This document shows, piece by piece, positions 1 to 8,043 of a stretch of DNA of 28,381 bases. Under the pieces are notes generated by a model. The model saw nothing but the letters and a program-made list of their open reading frames with translations. It was not told where the DNA came from and searched no databases. Where the stretch lies: the NCBI RefSeq assembly GCF_017161565.1, contig NZ_CP066797.1, positions 1 through 28,381 on the forward strand, written 5' to 3'. Origin of the DNA: Erwinia amylovora. Lineage in GTDB: Bacteria > Pseudomonadota > Gammaproteobacteria > Enterobacterales > Enterobacteriaceae. The first letter of the stretch is position 1; each line of letters opens with the position of its first letter. The position numbers and the translations under genes are program-made.

Positions 1-966
1 ATGAGCCGTTATCAACGACAATCGATGCTGCCGGAAATCGGCGAAAGCGGGCAGCAACGCCTGGCTCAGGCGCGTGTGCTGGTCATCGGCGCGGGTGGCC
101 TGGGTTCAGCGCTGCTGCCGCTGCTGGCTGCTGCCGGCGCAGGCTATCTGCGTCTGTATGATGGCGACAGGGTTGAGGAGCATAACCTGCATCGTCAGAC
201 GCTGTACGGCATGCAGGATATCGGTGAGGAAAAAGTGTTCTGCGCCCGGCGCGCGCTGGCCACCCGCAATCCTGCATGCGTGGTGGATGCACGGCCCCAC
301 GCCCTGACGGCCAGCGCTACGGCGGCCGCTCTTGATGGCATCGACCTGGCGATCGATGCCGCCGACAATTTCGCCCTGACCTATCAGCTCTCGGATGCCT
401 GTCTGGCGCATCGTATCCCACTGGTCAGCGCTTCCGTTCTGGGACGCCGGGGTTACGTGGGCGGTTTCTGCGGCGGCGCACCCAGCTACCGCGCCCTCTT
501 TCCACAGCTACCGGGCTCTGCCGCGAACTGCAATACCGCCGGGGTGATGGGCCCGGCCGTCGCCACGCTGGGCGCGATGCAGGCGCAGATGGCGCTCAGT
601 ATCCTGCTGAACTTCTCACCTTCTCCGCTGGGTTGTCTGGTCAACTGCGATTTTGTGCAATGGCATTTCCGCCCGTTTCGTTTTGATTCGGCGGCCGAAC
701 CCGATCGTCCCCCGGTGCCGTTTATCGACCGCCATTTACTGACGGCTGAAGACTGTATTGTGGAATTACGCAGCGTGGATGAGGCCCCGGAAAGCATTGC
801 TGATGCCGTACAGCGGGTCCTGCCTCAACAGCTGTCAGACTGGCAGCCGCCCGCCGACCGCCGCATCGTGCTGGTTTGTGCCAGCGGTATCCGGGCAGCA
901 AAAGCGGCGATGGCGCTTGAACTGCGTGGGTTCAGCCATTTGGCGATGATTGCCGCTGGCCGCTGA
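1..966 (+). CDS. thiF: ThiF sulfur-carrier adenylyltransferase with rhodanese-like tail
   Basis: It adenylates the C-terminal glycine of ThiS so that sulfur can be loaded for thiazole synthesis. The E1-like fold is clear: nucleotide loop GAGGLGS at residues 31-37, DGDRVEEHNLHRQ at about 54-66, and NCNTAGVMGP carrying the conserved cysteine near 177. The protein has 321 residues, about 70 more than E. coli ThiF. The extra C-terminal part looks like a short rhodanese domain, with the active-loop-like CASGIRAAKAA near residues 293-303, ending soon after. Odd: the usual zinc cysteine pairs of ThiF/MoeB are not visible (SYRALFP where CxxC is expected, and no second CxxC). It is the last gene of thiOSGF if the sequence is circular; AGGAG lies 9 bases before the ATG across the window joint. 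Confidence 0.95.
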   Translation: MSRYQRQSMLPEIGESGQQRLAQARVLVIGAGGLGSALLPLLAAAGAGYLRLYDGDRVEEHNLHRQTLYGMQDIGEEKVFCARRALATRNPACVVDARPHALTASATAAALDGIDLAIDAADNFALTYQLSDACLAHRIPLVSASVLGRRGYVGGFCGGAPSYRALFPQLPGSAANCNTAGVMGPAVATLGAMQAQMALSILLNFSPSPLGCLVNCDFVQWHFRPFRFDSAAEPDRPPVPFIDRHLLTAEDCIVELRSVDEAPESIADAVQRVLPQQLSDWQPPADRRIVLVCASGIRAAKAAMALELRGFSHLAMIAAGR

Positions 967-1159
967 AAGCAGGAAAAACACGTCGGATGGCAGATGCGCG
1001 CAGATTCAGGATACCGGTACGTGGGATGTTGCAGTACGCTCAGACCGCACGACTACAACGGTGGATCACCACCAAACGAACCGAAAAATCGGTTCTGGAA
1101 AAACTCTAAAGCCGTGGCCAGTTTTTGTTGACCGCTTCATTAGCACAGAAATCAACTGG
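967..1159. other. thi-hipA convergent spacer with small hairpin
   Basis: This is the short gap between the converging thiF and hipA genes. A perfect 7-bp stem with an AAAA loop (GAACCGA at 1078-1084, TCGGTTC at 1089-1095) could end thi transcription, but no T-run follows, so this is a guess. An open frame over 950-1192 is not convincing as a gene. Confidence 0.35.
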
Positions 1160-2443
1160 CTAGGATTCAAAATCCCTGTGCAGTTTATTTAAGATATTGA
1201 AGATTCCTGTTCCTGATTTTTGAGGGATTTTCAGTCGCTCGAAAACATCTTTCCACCTGGAAAGAGCATCGAGGGTCTGCTCAATGTACTCATCAGCTTT
1301 GAGGTACTTGTAATCCTGGCATATCTCATTGATGCGCTTTCTCGTTGGTTTTCCGGGATTTTTACCTCCAAATCCTGTAGTGTGTTCACCCATGGCCCGT
1401 GAAAAAGTCAGGTCATATGCAGGAGCAAGTGTCCAAATGGACTCTCCCCCTGTGTGCTCTGGATCGTGACACAGAAAAGCAAAATTTTTAGTGTGATCAT
1501 CGTGGTTATGCGATAACGCGTTAAAAATCATTAAGCGAGCCATCTTTTCGACCTCCCTGGAGTTCCTGGTGAGGTGCTGAGTTAGCTTTAGAAGGCTTGC
1601 GTAGTCCATAGAGGGTTCACGGAAGCTTGCATACATGAGTGCTGCAACAGTTATCATGTGGATCTTCTTGTCCCCGCATCTGTCAAAGCGCCTGGTCGCA
1701 AAGAAGTTCTCAACACGACCGGTTGGGAGTGTGATGTTGAGGATACTGGATTCTGCCATATCTATTCCTGCATCTCTCGCCATCTCAGCATATGCAAACT
1801 CGATTCCACCAGTCTCGACAGGTTCGTTTAGATCCCTGAATTTTACGATCCAATGTGAATACCCTTCAGGGATTTTGTCAAATGCCGAAGTTGCATGCTT
1901 ACCATCTGGAGACAAGGCGACAATCGCTTTAGGGCGCGCTCCGCCAGGCGAGCCGCCTGCCAGTCGCAGCTTACTAAGCACGGTAGATGTCTCTCCTTCC
2001 TGGACGCCAACAGATTGTTCAAAAAGTTCTGCTAAGCTGACCGTGCCGGTTAGCGCCGATTTATCGGCTTTGGGCTGGTATTCAAAGGCGCCCATGCATC
2101 GATCTCCCATATAAGCCAAGCGATCCAGGGCAGTTACTGTGTAAGCCGTTCCATCCCCGAAGGTGCTGTTGAAAAATCTATCCATCAGTAACATTCCCCA
2201 CCCGTCGGGGAGAGAGTCTGCGAATGGACCGTGTAACCCCTCAAATAGTTTTGCGTCCTGAGCCAGCTGAGGTTTGTTATCAAATTTCATCGTCAGAGGA
2301 GACAGGTTGAACCCAGTAGCAATCCAGTGTTGGTCGTAGACGAAATAAATGCCTTTCCCTTCAGGCTTAAACAGCTCTCCTACCTTCACTCCACTTTTCA
2401 GAACTACGAGTGACTCTGTATGCTTTAGCCCTCTCATCTTCAT
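1160..2443 (-). CDS. hipA: HipA-family serine/threonine kinase toxin
   Basis: A HipA-type kinase toxin; E. coli HipA phosphorylates glutamyl-tRNA synthetase and causes dormancy, but the target of this one is unknown. It has 427 residues, close to the usual ~440. The N-terminal subdomain (residues 1-100) is followed by the Gly-rich phosphate/autophosphorylation loop GGSPGGARPKA near 162-172, then the catalytic segment HNHDDHTKNFAF with the catalytic Asp near 315, and APAYDLTFS with the metal-binding Asp near 344. All key residues are present, so it should be active. Its ATG overlaps the antitoxin stop by four bases (ATGA), meaning coupled translation. The segment looks less GC-rich than the thi genes, which suggests acquisition. 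Confidence 0.92.
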   Translation of the reverse strand: MKMRGLKHTESLVVLKSGVKVGELFKPEGKGIYFVYDQHWIATGFNLSPLTMKFDNKPQLAQDAKLFEGLHGPFADSLPDGWGMLLMDRFFNSTFGDGTAYTVTALDRLAYMGDRCMGAFEYQPKADKSALTGTVSLAELFEQSVGVQEGETSTVLSKLRLAGGSPGGARPKAIVALSPDGKHATSAFDKIPEGYSHWIVKFRDLNEPVETGGIEFAYAEMARDAGIDMAESSILNITLPTGRVENFFATRRFDRCGDKKIHMITVAALMYASFREPSMDYASLLKLTQHLTRNSREVEKMARLMIFNALSHNHDDHTKNFAFLCHDPEHTGGESIWTLAPAYDLTFSRAMGEHTTGFGGKNPGKPTRKRINEICQDYKYLKADEYIEQTLDALSRWKDVFERLKIPQKSGTGIFNILNKLHRDFES

Positions 2444-2736
2444 TGCATGCCCCGTTTGCGTTTCGTATTTTTGAGTTCTTCGTAATTGTTTGGATGTTCA
2501 GGCTTAAAAAGCTTCGCAACAGATGAGAGCTCATCCAGAGCTGTCGCCATAAGAATTAGCGCCTCTAGCGTAACCACTCCCGTCATTTCGAATCGTTTTA
2601 TTGTCGACTCAGAAACACCTGATTTTATTGCCAGCGTTTTACGCGAGAGATTCCTGGATAAACGAAGAGTTTTAGCATTTTCACCCACCTCTCTGGCCAA
2701 CTCTGCAGGTGAGTACAGTAAATGTATAAAAGACAT
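2440..2736 (-). CDS. hipB: HipB-like antitoxin (XRE helix-turn-helix)
   Basis: The DNA-binding antitoxin of the hipBA pair, 98 residues. An HTH_3/XRE domain covers roughly residues 15-75 (AKTLRLSRNLSRKTLAIKSG, then VSESTIKRFE). The frame is open upstream to an ATG at 2811, but I prefer the start at 2736: a TATAAT -10 element (2775-2770 on this strand) and two palindromes lie between the two starts, so the longer form would contain its own promoter. It ends overlapping the hipA start. By analogy it neutralises HipA and represses its own operon. Confidence 0.85.
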   Translation of the reverse strand: MSFIHLLYSPAELAREVGENAKTLRLSRNLSRKTLAIKSGVSESTIKRFEMTGVVTLEALILMATALDELSSVAKLFKPEHPNNYEELKNTKRKRGMQ

Positions 2737-2762
2737 AACCACTAATCTTAAAGAGTTCACAT

Positions 2763-2810
2763 ATAAACCATTATAGTTTATCTTAGCCATTAATTGGTCA
2801 CTTATGACCA
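2763..2810 (-). promoter_or_regulatory. hipBA promoter with two palindromic operators
   Basis: Two inverted repeats precede the antitoxin start: ATAAAC-N7-GTTTAT at 2763-2781 and TGGTCA-CTTA-TGACCA at 2795-2810. A perfect TATAAT on the minus strand (2775-2770) sits inside the spacer of the first palindrome, so a bound repressor would cover the -10 element. This is the layout expected of autoregulated toxin-antitoxin promoters. The two palindromes differ in sequence, so only one may be the HipB site. Confidence 0.6.
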
Positions 2811-2948
2811 TTTATTTATTCACGGGTGAGATGCTGTGCGGATGTTACGGTAAAAAGGAGACCGTGATACCGCCCCATACTGACATTGCATAAGCCGCAG
2901 ACGCTCAGTAAGGTGTGCGCCATTCACACTGATTTACCGGATACCACC

Positions 2949-3233
2949 ATGACGACTCACTCTTCAAAAGACCCGTTACATGGCGTTACGCTGGAAGCAT
3001 TACTCACTATGCTGGTTGCGCGTTTTGGCTGGCAGCAGCTGGCAGAGCGCATCAATATTAACTGCTTCAAGAGCGACCCCAGTATCAAGTCCAGCCTGAA
3101 ATTCCTGCGCCGTACGCCGTGGGCGCGCAAAGAGGTAGAAGATCTCTATATTGCCTCGCTGAAGGATAACCACAGTGCAAAACCGGAGATGCCAACAGAC
3201 AATCCCTGGAACAGCCGGCAGCGCAAAGATTGA
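2949..3233 (+). CDS. VF530/DUF2132 family small protein
   Basis: A 94-residue protein with the family block [16 protein letters not shown] near residues 8-23, then [15 protein letters not shown] and [20 protein letters not shown]. The family is small, conserved in proteobacteria and described from the VF530 structure as a probable DNA-binding protein; its biological role is not established. I chose the ATG at 2949 because the family begins just before the DPLHG block; an upstream TTG at 2886 would add 21 unrelated residues. It stands alone between hipBA (divergent) and the chemoreceptor gene. Confidence 0.8.
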   Translation: MTTHSSKDPLHGVTLEALLTMLVARFGWQQLAERININCFKSDPSIKSSLKFLRRTPWARKEVEDLYIASLKDNHSAKPEMPTDNPWNSRQRKD

Positions 3234-3581
3234 CGTCCTGGCTGCACCATCCCTCTACAGGCCAACACGTCATCCCCCGCCGCTAAATATAACGATCGCC
3301 GTTTTCAGCGGCGTTCACCGTAAACAATAAAAATTATGGCCAGGCTTTCGCATTTGTCGGTATATAAAATACAGATAAAAAAATAACCGTGAAATCAGCA
3401 TGTTGATATGTAAATGCTCAAATAAAACAGAATATTTAAGCATCGATAACCGTCTGCATTAAAGGACGTATCTGATTTGCCGATATCATTCAGACACGAG
3501 GCTCGCTTCGTCATATTACAGGGTACGCCGGCGGGCAACCTGTGTTTAAAGCACCAGAATGTTAAGCTGTGAGAGCACCCC
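3234..3581. other. Spacer upstream of the chemoreceptor gene
   Basis: No gene was seen here. The stretch is AT-rich after 3300. It holds an inverted repeat CGCCG/CGGCG near 3297-3313 that may end the preceding gene, and the sigma-28 type promoter listed separately. Confidence 0.5.
3460..3486 (+). promoter_or_regulatory. Sigma-28 (FliA) class 3 flagellar promoter
   Basis: TAAA at 3460-3463, a 15-base spacer, then GCCGATAT at 3479-3486. The enterobacterial FliA consensus is TAAA-N15-GCCGATAA, so only the last base differs. It lies about 95 bases before the ATG of the methyl-accepting chemotaxis gene, the class of gene FliA normally transcribes. This puts the plasmid receptor under control of the host's chromosomal flagellar cascade. 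Confidence 0.8.
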
Positions 3582-5138
3582 ATGAACAGATGGACAGTTA
3601 AGGTAAAGTTATCAATGTCGATCGCAATGATAATCATATCTTTCTTGATACTGACTTCGTTTTTACTATCCCGTCTAACTGCCACTACGTCAGAATTACA
3701 GAATTTGTATGAAAGAGACTATCAGTCTGCCTCGATAATTGGTCAGGTCGATGGCCTGCTCACCCGTGTGGATATCAACATTCTCCGGATGATCGCCATC
3801 GGTGACCCGGCATCGATTGCCGGCTGGAAAAAACAAAACACCGAAAACTTTGACGAAGTTAACGCGCTGTTAAATAAGCTTAAACCCACAATTGATACCA
3901 CAATGACGTCGTCCTTTAACGGATTAATATCATCGTATGAGTTAATGCGTAAGGGGATGGAGCATCAGGTACAGGCCGTTGAGTCTGGCGACATAAAAAA
4001 AGCCAGCGAAATCAACAGAAATGAAGTAAAAGCGTATGCGGATAAAACATTTGGTGCATTATCCACTCTAAAAAAACATCAGGATGCAGTTGCGGAAAAT
4101 AAGGTAGTTGCTCAGAAACGTAAGGATTTCAGGACGCTCATCATTTCACTCCTCGCTGCCGGGGCTGTTACGCTGATATCGGTTGCACTGGGAACGCTGA
4201 TCCTGCGCAGTTTACTTCGGCAGCTGGGCGGAGAGCCTCTGGCAGCAGCACAGGAGGTCAGGCTGATGGCAGGAGGCGACCTTTCCCATCCCATCCTGGT
4301 GGAGCAGCACGATCGTGTCAGCCTGCTGGCCCAGCTGAAAGATATGCAGTCATCCCTTTCCGCGCTGGTGACTAACGTGCGCAGCAATGCAGAAAGCCTG
4401 GCAACCGCCAGTACCCAGATATCTCAGGGCAACCAGGATCTCAGCCAGCGAACGGAAGAACAAGCCAGCTCGCTGCAACAGACCTCTGCCACCATGGAAC
4501 AACTGGGTTCCACCGTCAGCAATAACGCTGAAAACGCACATCAGGCCAGCCAGCTGGCTTCCGGTGCCTCAACGCTGGCAGCGGAAGGGGAGCTAATGGT
4601 CGGGCGTGTTATCTCAACCATGAGAGTCATCAATGACAGCTCAAAGAAAATTTCCGAAATCATCAATGTGATCGATGGCATCGCCTTTCAGACGAATATT
4701 CTGGCGCTGAATGCGGCGGTGGAAGCCGCTCGTGCAGGTGAACAGGGACGTGGATTCGCGGTTGTTGCCGCCGAAGTGCGCAGCCTGGCACAACGCAGCG
4801 CCAATGCCGCCAAAGAAATCAGCACATTAATTACCAACAGCGTCGGGCAGGTCGAGCAGGGCTGTCTGTTGGTGGATGAAACAGGCGTAACCATGACGCG
4901 GATTATGGAGGCGATCAAACAAGTGAAATATATTGTGTCTGAAATCAGTGCTGCGAGCCTGGAACAAAGCTCAGGGGTAAAACAGGTGGGACAGGCCATC
5001 ACCCAGATCGACATGGTGACGCAGCAAAACGCTGCTTTGGTGGAAGAAAGCGCCGCTGCTACAGAAAACCTGAAAGAACAGGCTGAGCAACTTGTCCAGG
5101 CGGTGGCCGTCTTTCAGGTGACGGCCACCGCCGTTTAA
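3582..5138 (+). CDS. Methyl-accepting chemotaxis protein
   Basis: A transmembrane chemoreceptor of 518 residues. TM1 spans about residues 8-31, a four-helix-bundle ligand region about 32-180, and TM2 about 183-206 ([20 protein letters not shown]). HAMP follows (about 207-260), and then the long coiled-coil signalling domain with the conserved hairpin tip, from [12 protein letters not shown] through [16 protein letters not shown], near 358-395. It lacks the C-terminal NWETF-type pentapeptide, so it probably depends on other receptors for CheR/CheB adaptation. The ligand is unknown. Start ATG 3582 follows GAGAG. It is a single gene under a sigma-28 promoter, with no che genes on the plasmid, so it must plug into the chromosomal chemotaxis system. 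Confidence 0.95.
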   Translation: MNRWTVKVKLSMSIAMIIISFLILTSFLLSRLTATTSELQNLYERDYQSASIIGQVDGLLTRVDINILRMIAIGDPASIAGWKKQNTENFDEVNALLNKLKPTIDTTMTSSFNGLISSYELMRKGMEHQVQAVESGDIKKASEINRNEVKAYADKTFGALSTLKKHQDAVAENKVVAQKRKDFRTLIISLLAAGAVTLISVALGTLILRSLLRQLGGEPLAAAQEVRLMAGGDLSHPILVEQHDRVSLLAQLKDMQSSLSALVTNVRSNAESLATASTQISQGNQDLSQRTEEQASSLQQTSATMEQLGSTVSNNAENAHQASQLASGASTLAAEGELMVGRVISTMRVINDSSKKISEIINVIDGIAFQTNILALNAAVEAARAGEQGRGFAVVAAEVRSLAQRSANAAKEISTLITNSVGQVEQGCLLVDETGVTMTRIMEAIKQVKYIVSEISAASLEQSSGVKQVGQAITQIDMVTQQNAALVEESAAATENLKEQAEQLVQAVAVFQVTATAV

Positions 5139-5420
5139 CCTCATTTCAGGCAGGGAACGTAATCACCTTAACGCGTCAGCCACAGGACGATGGTCAGCGG
5201 GGTAAACTCAGAAAACGTTACCTCAGTGGGTTGCGCCGGAGCTGGTCATCCGTGCAGTGGTGATCTGGCAACCGCTCGGTATGCAGGAAGCGCTGTCAAG
5301 AATGCGGAACGTGGGTAACCTGAAATCAATGCCCCAAAGATATCTGGTCATGCGTGCGCAATTAACGTTAACGCCCCTCCAACCGACCGCGGAGGAGGGG
5401 GAAGCAAAGCCGTAAGTCGG
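5139..5420. other. Spacer between convergent mcp and sad
   Basis: No recognised gene. A frame around 5222-5380 (LPQWVAPELVIRAVVIW onward) stays open without a start and may be a gene remnant; I do not recognise it. A GC-rich hairpin (CCCCTCC / GGAGGAGGGG, about 5374-5400) lies just after the sad stop and is a plausible terminator for that gene, though without a clear U-run. Confidence 0.4.
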
Positions 5421-6806
5421 TTATCCTTCCATCCACACCGTCTGAGCATTGGTAAACTCACGCAGGCCAAAATGAGACAGCTCACGACCAAAGCCGCTTT
5501 TCTTCACGCCACCAATCGGAACACGCGGATCGGAGAAGCTCGGCGAGTTAATGAAAACACTACCGGTTTCGATACGTGACGCCAGTTTCTGCGCAACGGC
5601 AAGATCGCGGCTCCACAGGCTGCCGCCGAGGCCGAACTCCGAGTCATTAGCCATCGCCACCGCATGTCCGGCATCATCGGCCATAATCAGCGAAGCCACC
5701 GGACCAAACAGTTCTTGTACAAAACTGGTCATACCCGGCTTTACGTCACTGAGTACCGTCGGCGCATAGTAGTTTCCCTCGCCCGGCAGAACGTGGCCGC
5801 CAAGCAGCAAGGTGGCCCCCTCTTTTAGCGTGGCCTGCACCTGAGCATCCAGTTCGTCGCGCAGATCGTAACGCGCCATCGGGCCTATCCATGTTCCGGA
5901 TTCGCGTGGGTCGCCGATTTTCATCTCTCTGACTGCGCAGACAAATTTATCCCGGAACGTTTCGAATACCGCCGCTTCAACGATAATGCGCTTCGCGGAA
6001 ATACACAGCTGACCGTTATTCATAAAGCGGCCCGCGATGGCACCTTTTACCGCAGCATCAATATCCGCCTCCGCCAGCACGATAAAGGCATCAGAACCGC
6101 CCAGCTCCAGCACACATTTTTTTATCGCCGCACCGGAAAGGGCAGCGATCGCCGCACCGGCCCGCACACTGCCGGTCACGGTCACGGCGGCAATACGCCG
6201 GTCGTTAATCGCCTGCGCCACGCCGTCATTATCGGCGTTCACCACCGCAAAAAGCCCTTGCGGCACGCCGGCGCGGCTCAGGATTTGCTGCAGTAACAGC
6301 GCACATCCCATCACATTCGGTGCCGGTTTCAACAGGTAGCTGTTACCTGCCAGCAGAATGGGCACAGCGCCGCGCAACACTTGCCAGACAGGAAAATTCC
6401 ACGGCATCACCGAGAGAACGGGGCCCAGCGGCAGGTAATCGACAAAGGCTTTGTTACCCTCGACCAGCGTTGGTTCACGCTGCAGGAAAGCCGGCCCATG
6501 CTCAGCGTACCATTCGCACAGCCTGGCGCTTTTCTCGACTTCTGCCAGCCCCTGATCGACAGGCTTGCCCATCTCACTGGTCATCATTTCCGCCAGCTCA
6601 CGCGCCTGCTGACGCAGGGCGCCGGCCACGTTACGCAGCAGCCGGACGCGATCGCTCATTACGCTGTGACGCCAGTCTTGAAATGCACCATGGGTTAACG
6701 CCAGCGCGCGGTCAACCTCGTCGATGGTGGCAAAAGGATAACGGGCAAACACCTCGCCCGTGGCCGGATTGCGGGAAACCGCTACCGCCGAAGAAACGTT
6801 TTTCAT
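5421..6806 (-). CDS. sad: Succinate-semialdehyde dehydrogenase (Sad/YneI type)
   Basis: An NAD(P)-dependent aldehyde dehydrogenase closely resembling E. coli Sad (YneI), which oxidises succinic semialdehyde to succinate in GABA/putrescine breakdown. It has 461 residues against 462 in E. coli. Visible blocks are MPWNFPVWQVLRGAVP, VTVTGSVRAGAAI, LELGGSDAF with the general-base Glu near 234, and NNGQLCISAKR with the catalytic Cys near 268. The C-terminus is GGVKKSGFGRELSHFG. I chose the ATG at 6806 (or the adjacent one at 6809) because AAGGCGG stands a few bases upstream; the frame is open to 6905 but those 33 residues do not resemble the family. It is divergent from a PtrR-like LysR gene, the same pairing as on the E. 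coli chromosome. Confidence 0.93.
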   Translation of the reverse strand: MKNVSSAVAVSRNPATGEVFARYPFATIDEVDRALALTHGAFQDWRHSVMSDRVRLLRNVAGALRQQARELAEMMTSEMGKPVDQGLAEVEKSARLCEWYAEHGPAFLQREPTLVEGNKAFVDYLPLGPVLSVMPWNFPVWQVLRGAVPILLAGNSYLLKPAPNVMGCALLLQQILSRAGVPQGLFAVVNADNDGVAQAINDRRIAAVTVTGSVRAGAAIAALSGAAIKKCVLELGGSDAFIVLAEADIDAAVKGAIAGRFMNNGQLCISAKRIIVEAAVFETFRDKFVCAVREMKIGDPRESGTWIGPMARYDLRDELDAQVQATLKEGATLLLGGHVLPGEGNYYAPTVLSDVKPGMTSFVQELFGPVASLIMADDAGHAVAMANDSEFGLGGSLWSRDLAVAQKLASRIETGSVFINSPSFSDPRVPIGGVKKSGFGRELSHFGLREFTNAQTVWMEG

Positions 6807-6899
6807 CATTACCGCCTTATCAGAAAACCAAAATGGGTGAGAAAGCCAGCGCCTGTTTCGCCATGACTTAGCATAGCGTTCATCGTAATCTTGCGACTG

Positions 6900-6916
6900 A
6901 TTCATTTAAAATGAAT
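6900..6916. promoter_or_regulatory. Candidate LysR-type operator between sad and ptrR
   Basis: A perfect 8-bp inverted repeat with one central base (ATTCATTT-A-AAATGAAT) lies in the divergent intergenic region, 36 bases before the regulator's ATG. It contains TTCAT-N5-ATGAA, which fits the T-N11-A LysR-box pattern. The assignment is inferred from position and symmetry. Confidence 0.55.
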
Positions 6917-6951
6917 AATAATGAAAATTAATATCTTAAAATGAGAAAGAT

Positions 6952-7809
6952 ATGGAGCTGGCCCAGCTGGAGATATTTCGTGCAATTGCAGAAGAAGGGA
7001 GCGTTACAGCGGCAGCAGAAAAACTTCATCGTGTACCATCAAATATTTCCACCCGCCTGAAACAGCTGGAGAAAGAGCTCGGCTGCGAGCTGTTCCGGCG
7101 CGAAAAGTTACGTCTGTATATCACCGATAATGGCAGAACTTTTCTCGCTTACAGCCAGCGCATTCTGGCACTGTCAGAGGAAGCAAAACAGAGCGTTTCC
7201 GGTCAGCGTCCTGACGGCATCTTCACGCTGGGGGCGATTGAAAGCACCGCTGCCGTCAGGCTGCCACCGCTTATCGCGCGCTATCATCAGAGCTGGCCGC
7301 AGGTCGGGCTGGATCTGTCCACCGGCCCTTCGGGCGATATGGTTGACGGCGTGCTGGCCGGCAGGTACAGCGCGGCCTTTGTCGACGGCCCGCCCAAACA
7401 TCCCCGGCTTGAAGGGATACCGGTTTTCGCCGAGGAGCTGGTATTGATTACCGCGTTGAATCATCCACCGGTGTCCGCTGCCTCCGCCGTTTCCGGCTCG
7501 ACCATCTATACCTTTCGGGAAAACTGCTCTTACCGACGCCTGTTCGAAAACTGGTTCGCACGCACCCATGCGGTTCCTGGCAAAATTTTCGAGATGGAGT
7601 CGTATCACGGTATTCTCGCCTGCGTCAGTGCCGGTGCCGGACTGGCACTGATACCGGCCAGCATGCTGGAAAGTATGCCCGGGCGGGACAGTGTTAAAGC
7701 CTGGCCTCTCAGCGAAGCAATGGGGCAGATTGCCATATGGCTGGTATGGCACAAGGGCACACGCTCTGCCAATTTACAGGCGATGAAAACGCTGCTGACT
7801 GAAGATTGA
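6952..7809 (+). CDS. ptrR: LysR-type regulator, PtrR (YneJ)-like
   Basis: A LysR-family transcription factor of 285 residues. The N-terminal winged helix-turn-helix (residues 1-60) includes AEEGSVTAAAEKLHRVPSNI and STRLKQLEKELGCELFRR. The effector domain contains LGAIESTAAVRLPPLI, LSTGPSGDMVDGVL and EMESYHGILACVSAGAGLAL. These blocks match my memory of E. coli YneJ/PtrR, which lies next to and controls sad. Conserved divergent pairing here argues that it senses a putrescine/GABA-related signal and regulates the plasmid sad copy. A short AGAAAGA before the ATG may be the ribosome site. Confidence 0.9.
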   Translation: MELAQLEIFRAIAEEGSVTAAAEKLHRVPSNISTRLKQLEKELGCELFRREKLRLYITDNGRTFLAYSQRILALSEEAKQSVSGQRPDGIFTLGAIESTAAVRLPPLIARYHQSWPQVGLDLSTGPSGDMVDGVLAGRYSAAFVDGPPKHPRLEGIPVFAEELVLITALNHPPVSAASAVSGSTIYTFRENCSYRRLFENWFARTHAVPGKIFEMESYHGILACVSAGAGLALIPASMLESMPGRDSVKAWPLSEAMGQIAIWLVWHKGTRSANLQAMKTLLTED

Positions 7810-8043
7810 GACGGGATCGTAGCGGGTTACCGGTTCAGCATAAACCATAATAAAAAGGAACTGTTTTCAGGCCAAAAGCACTTACCTCCGTTGAACGGCA
7901 GTATTAAGAAAAATATCTTTTTTCTGAAAGTGACTGTTGAAAAAGTGGTTACTGAGATATCAATCGGCCACTGGATATAAGTCCTCCTTAAAGGAATTCT
8001 TCAGGATATAAAATAAGAAAAAAGGACTGTCCTGATAATTACA
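7810..8043. other. Spacer before the omptin wreck
   Basis: AT-rich sequence without a gene; it probably held the promoter of the former omptin gene. AAAAAAGGAC at about 8018-8027 may be a leftover ribosome site ahead of the ATG at 8044. Confidence 0.3.

Noticed and set aside
950..1192. Plus-strand frame of 80 codons after thiF
   Set aside because: Overlaps the thiF end, no ribosome site, no family resemblance, and runs into hipA on the other strand.
2811..2811. Longer HipB start at 2811
   Set aside because: Would place the TATAAT and both palindromes inside the gene.
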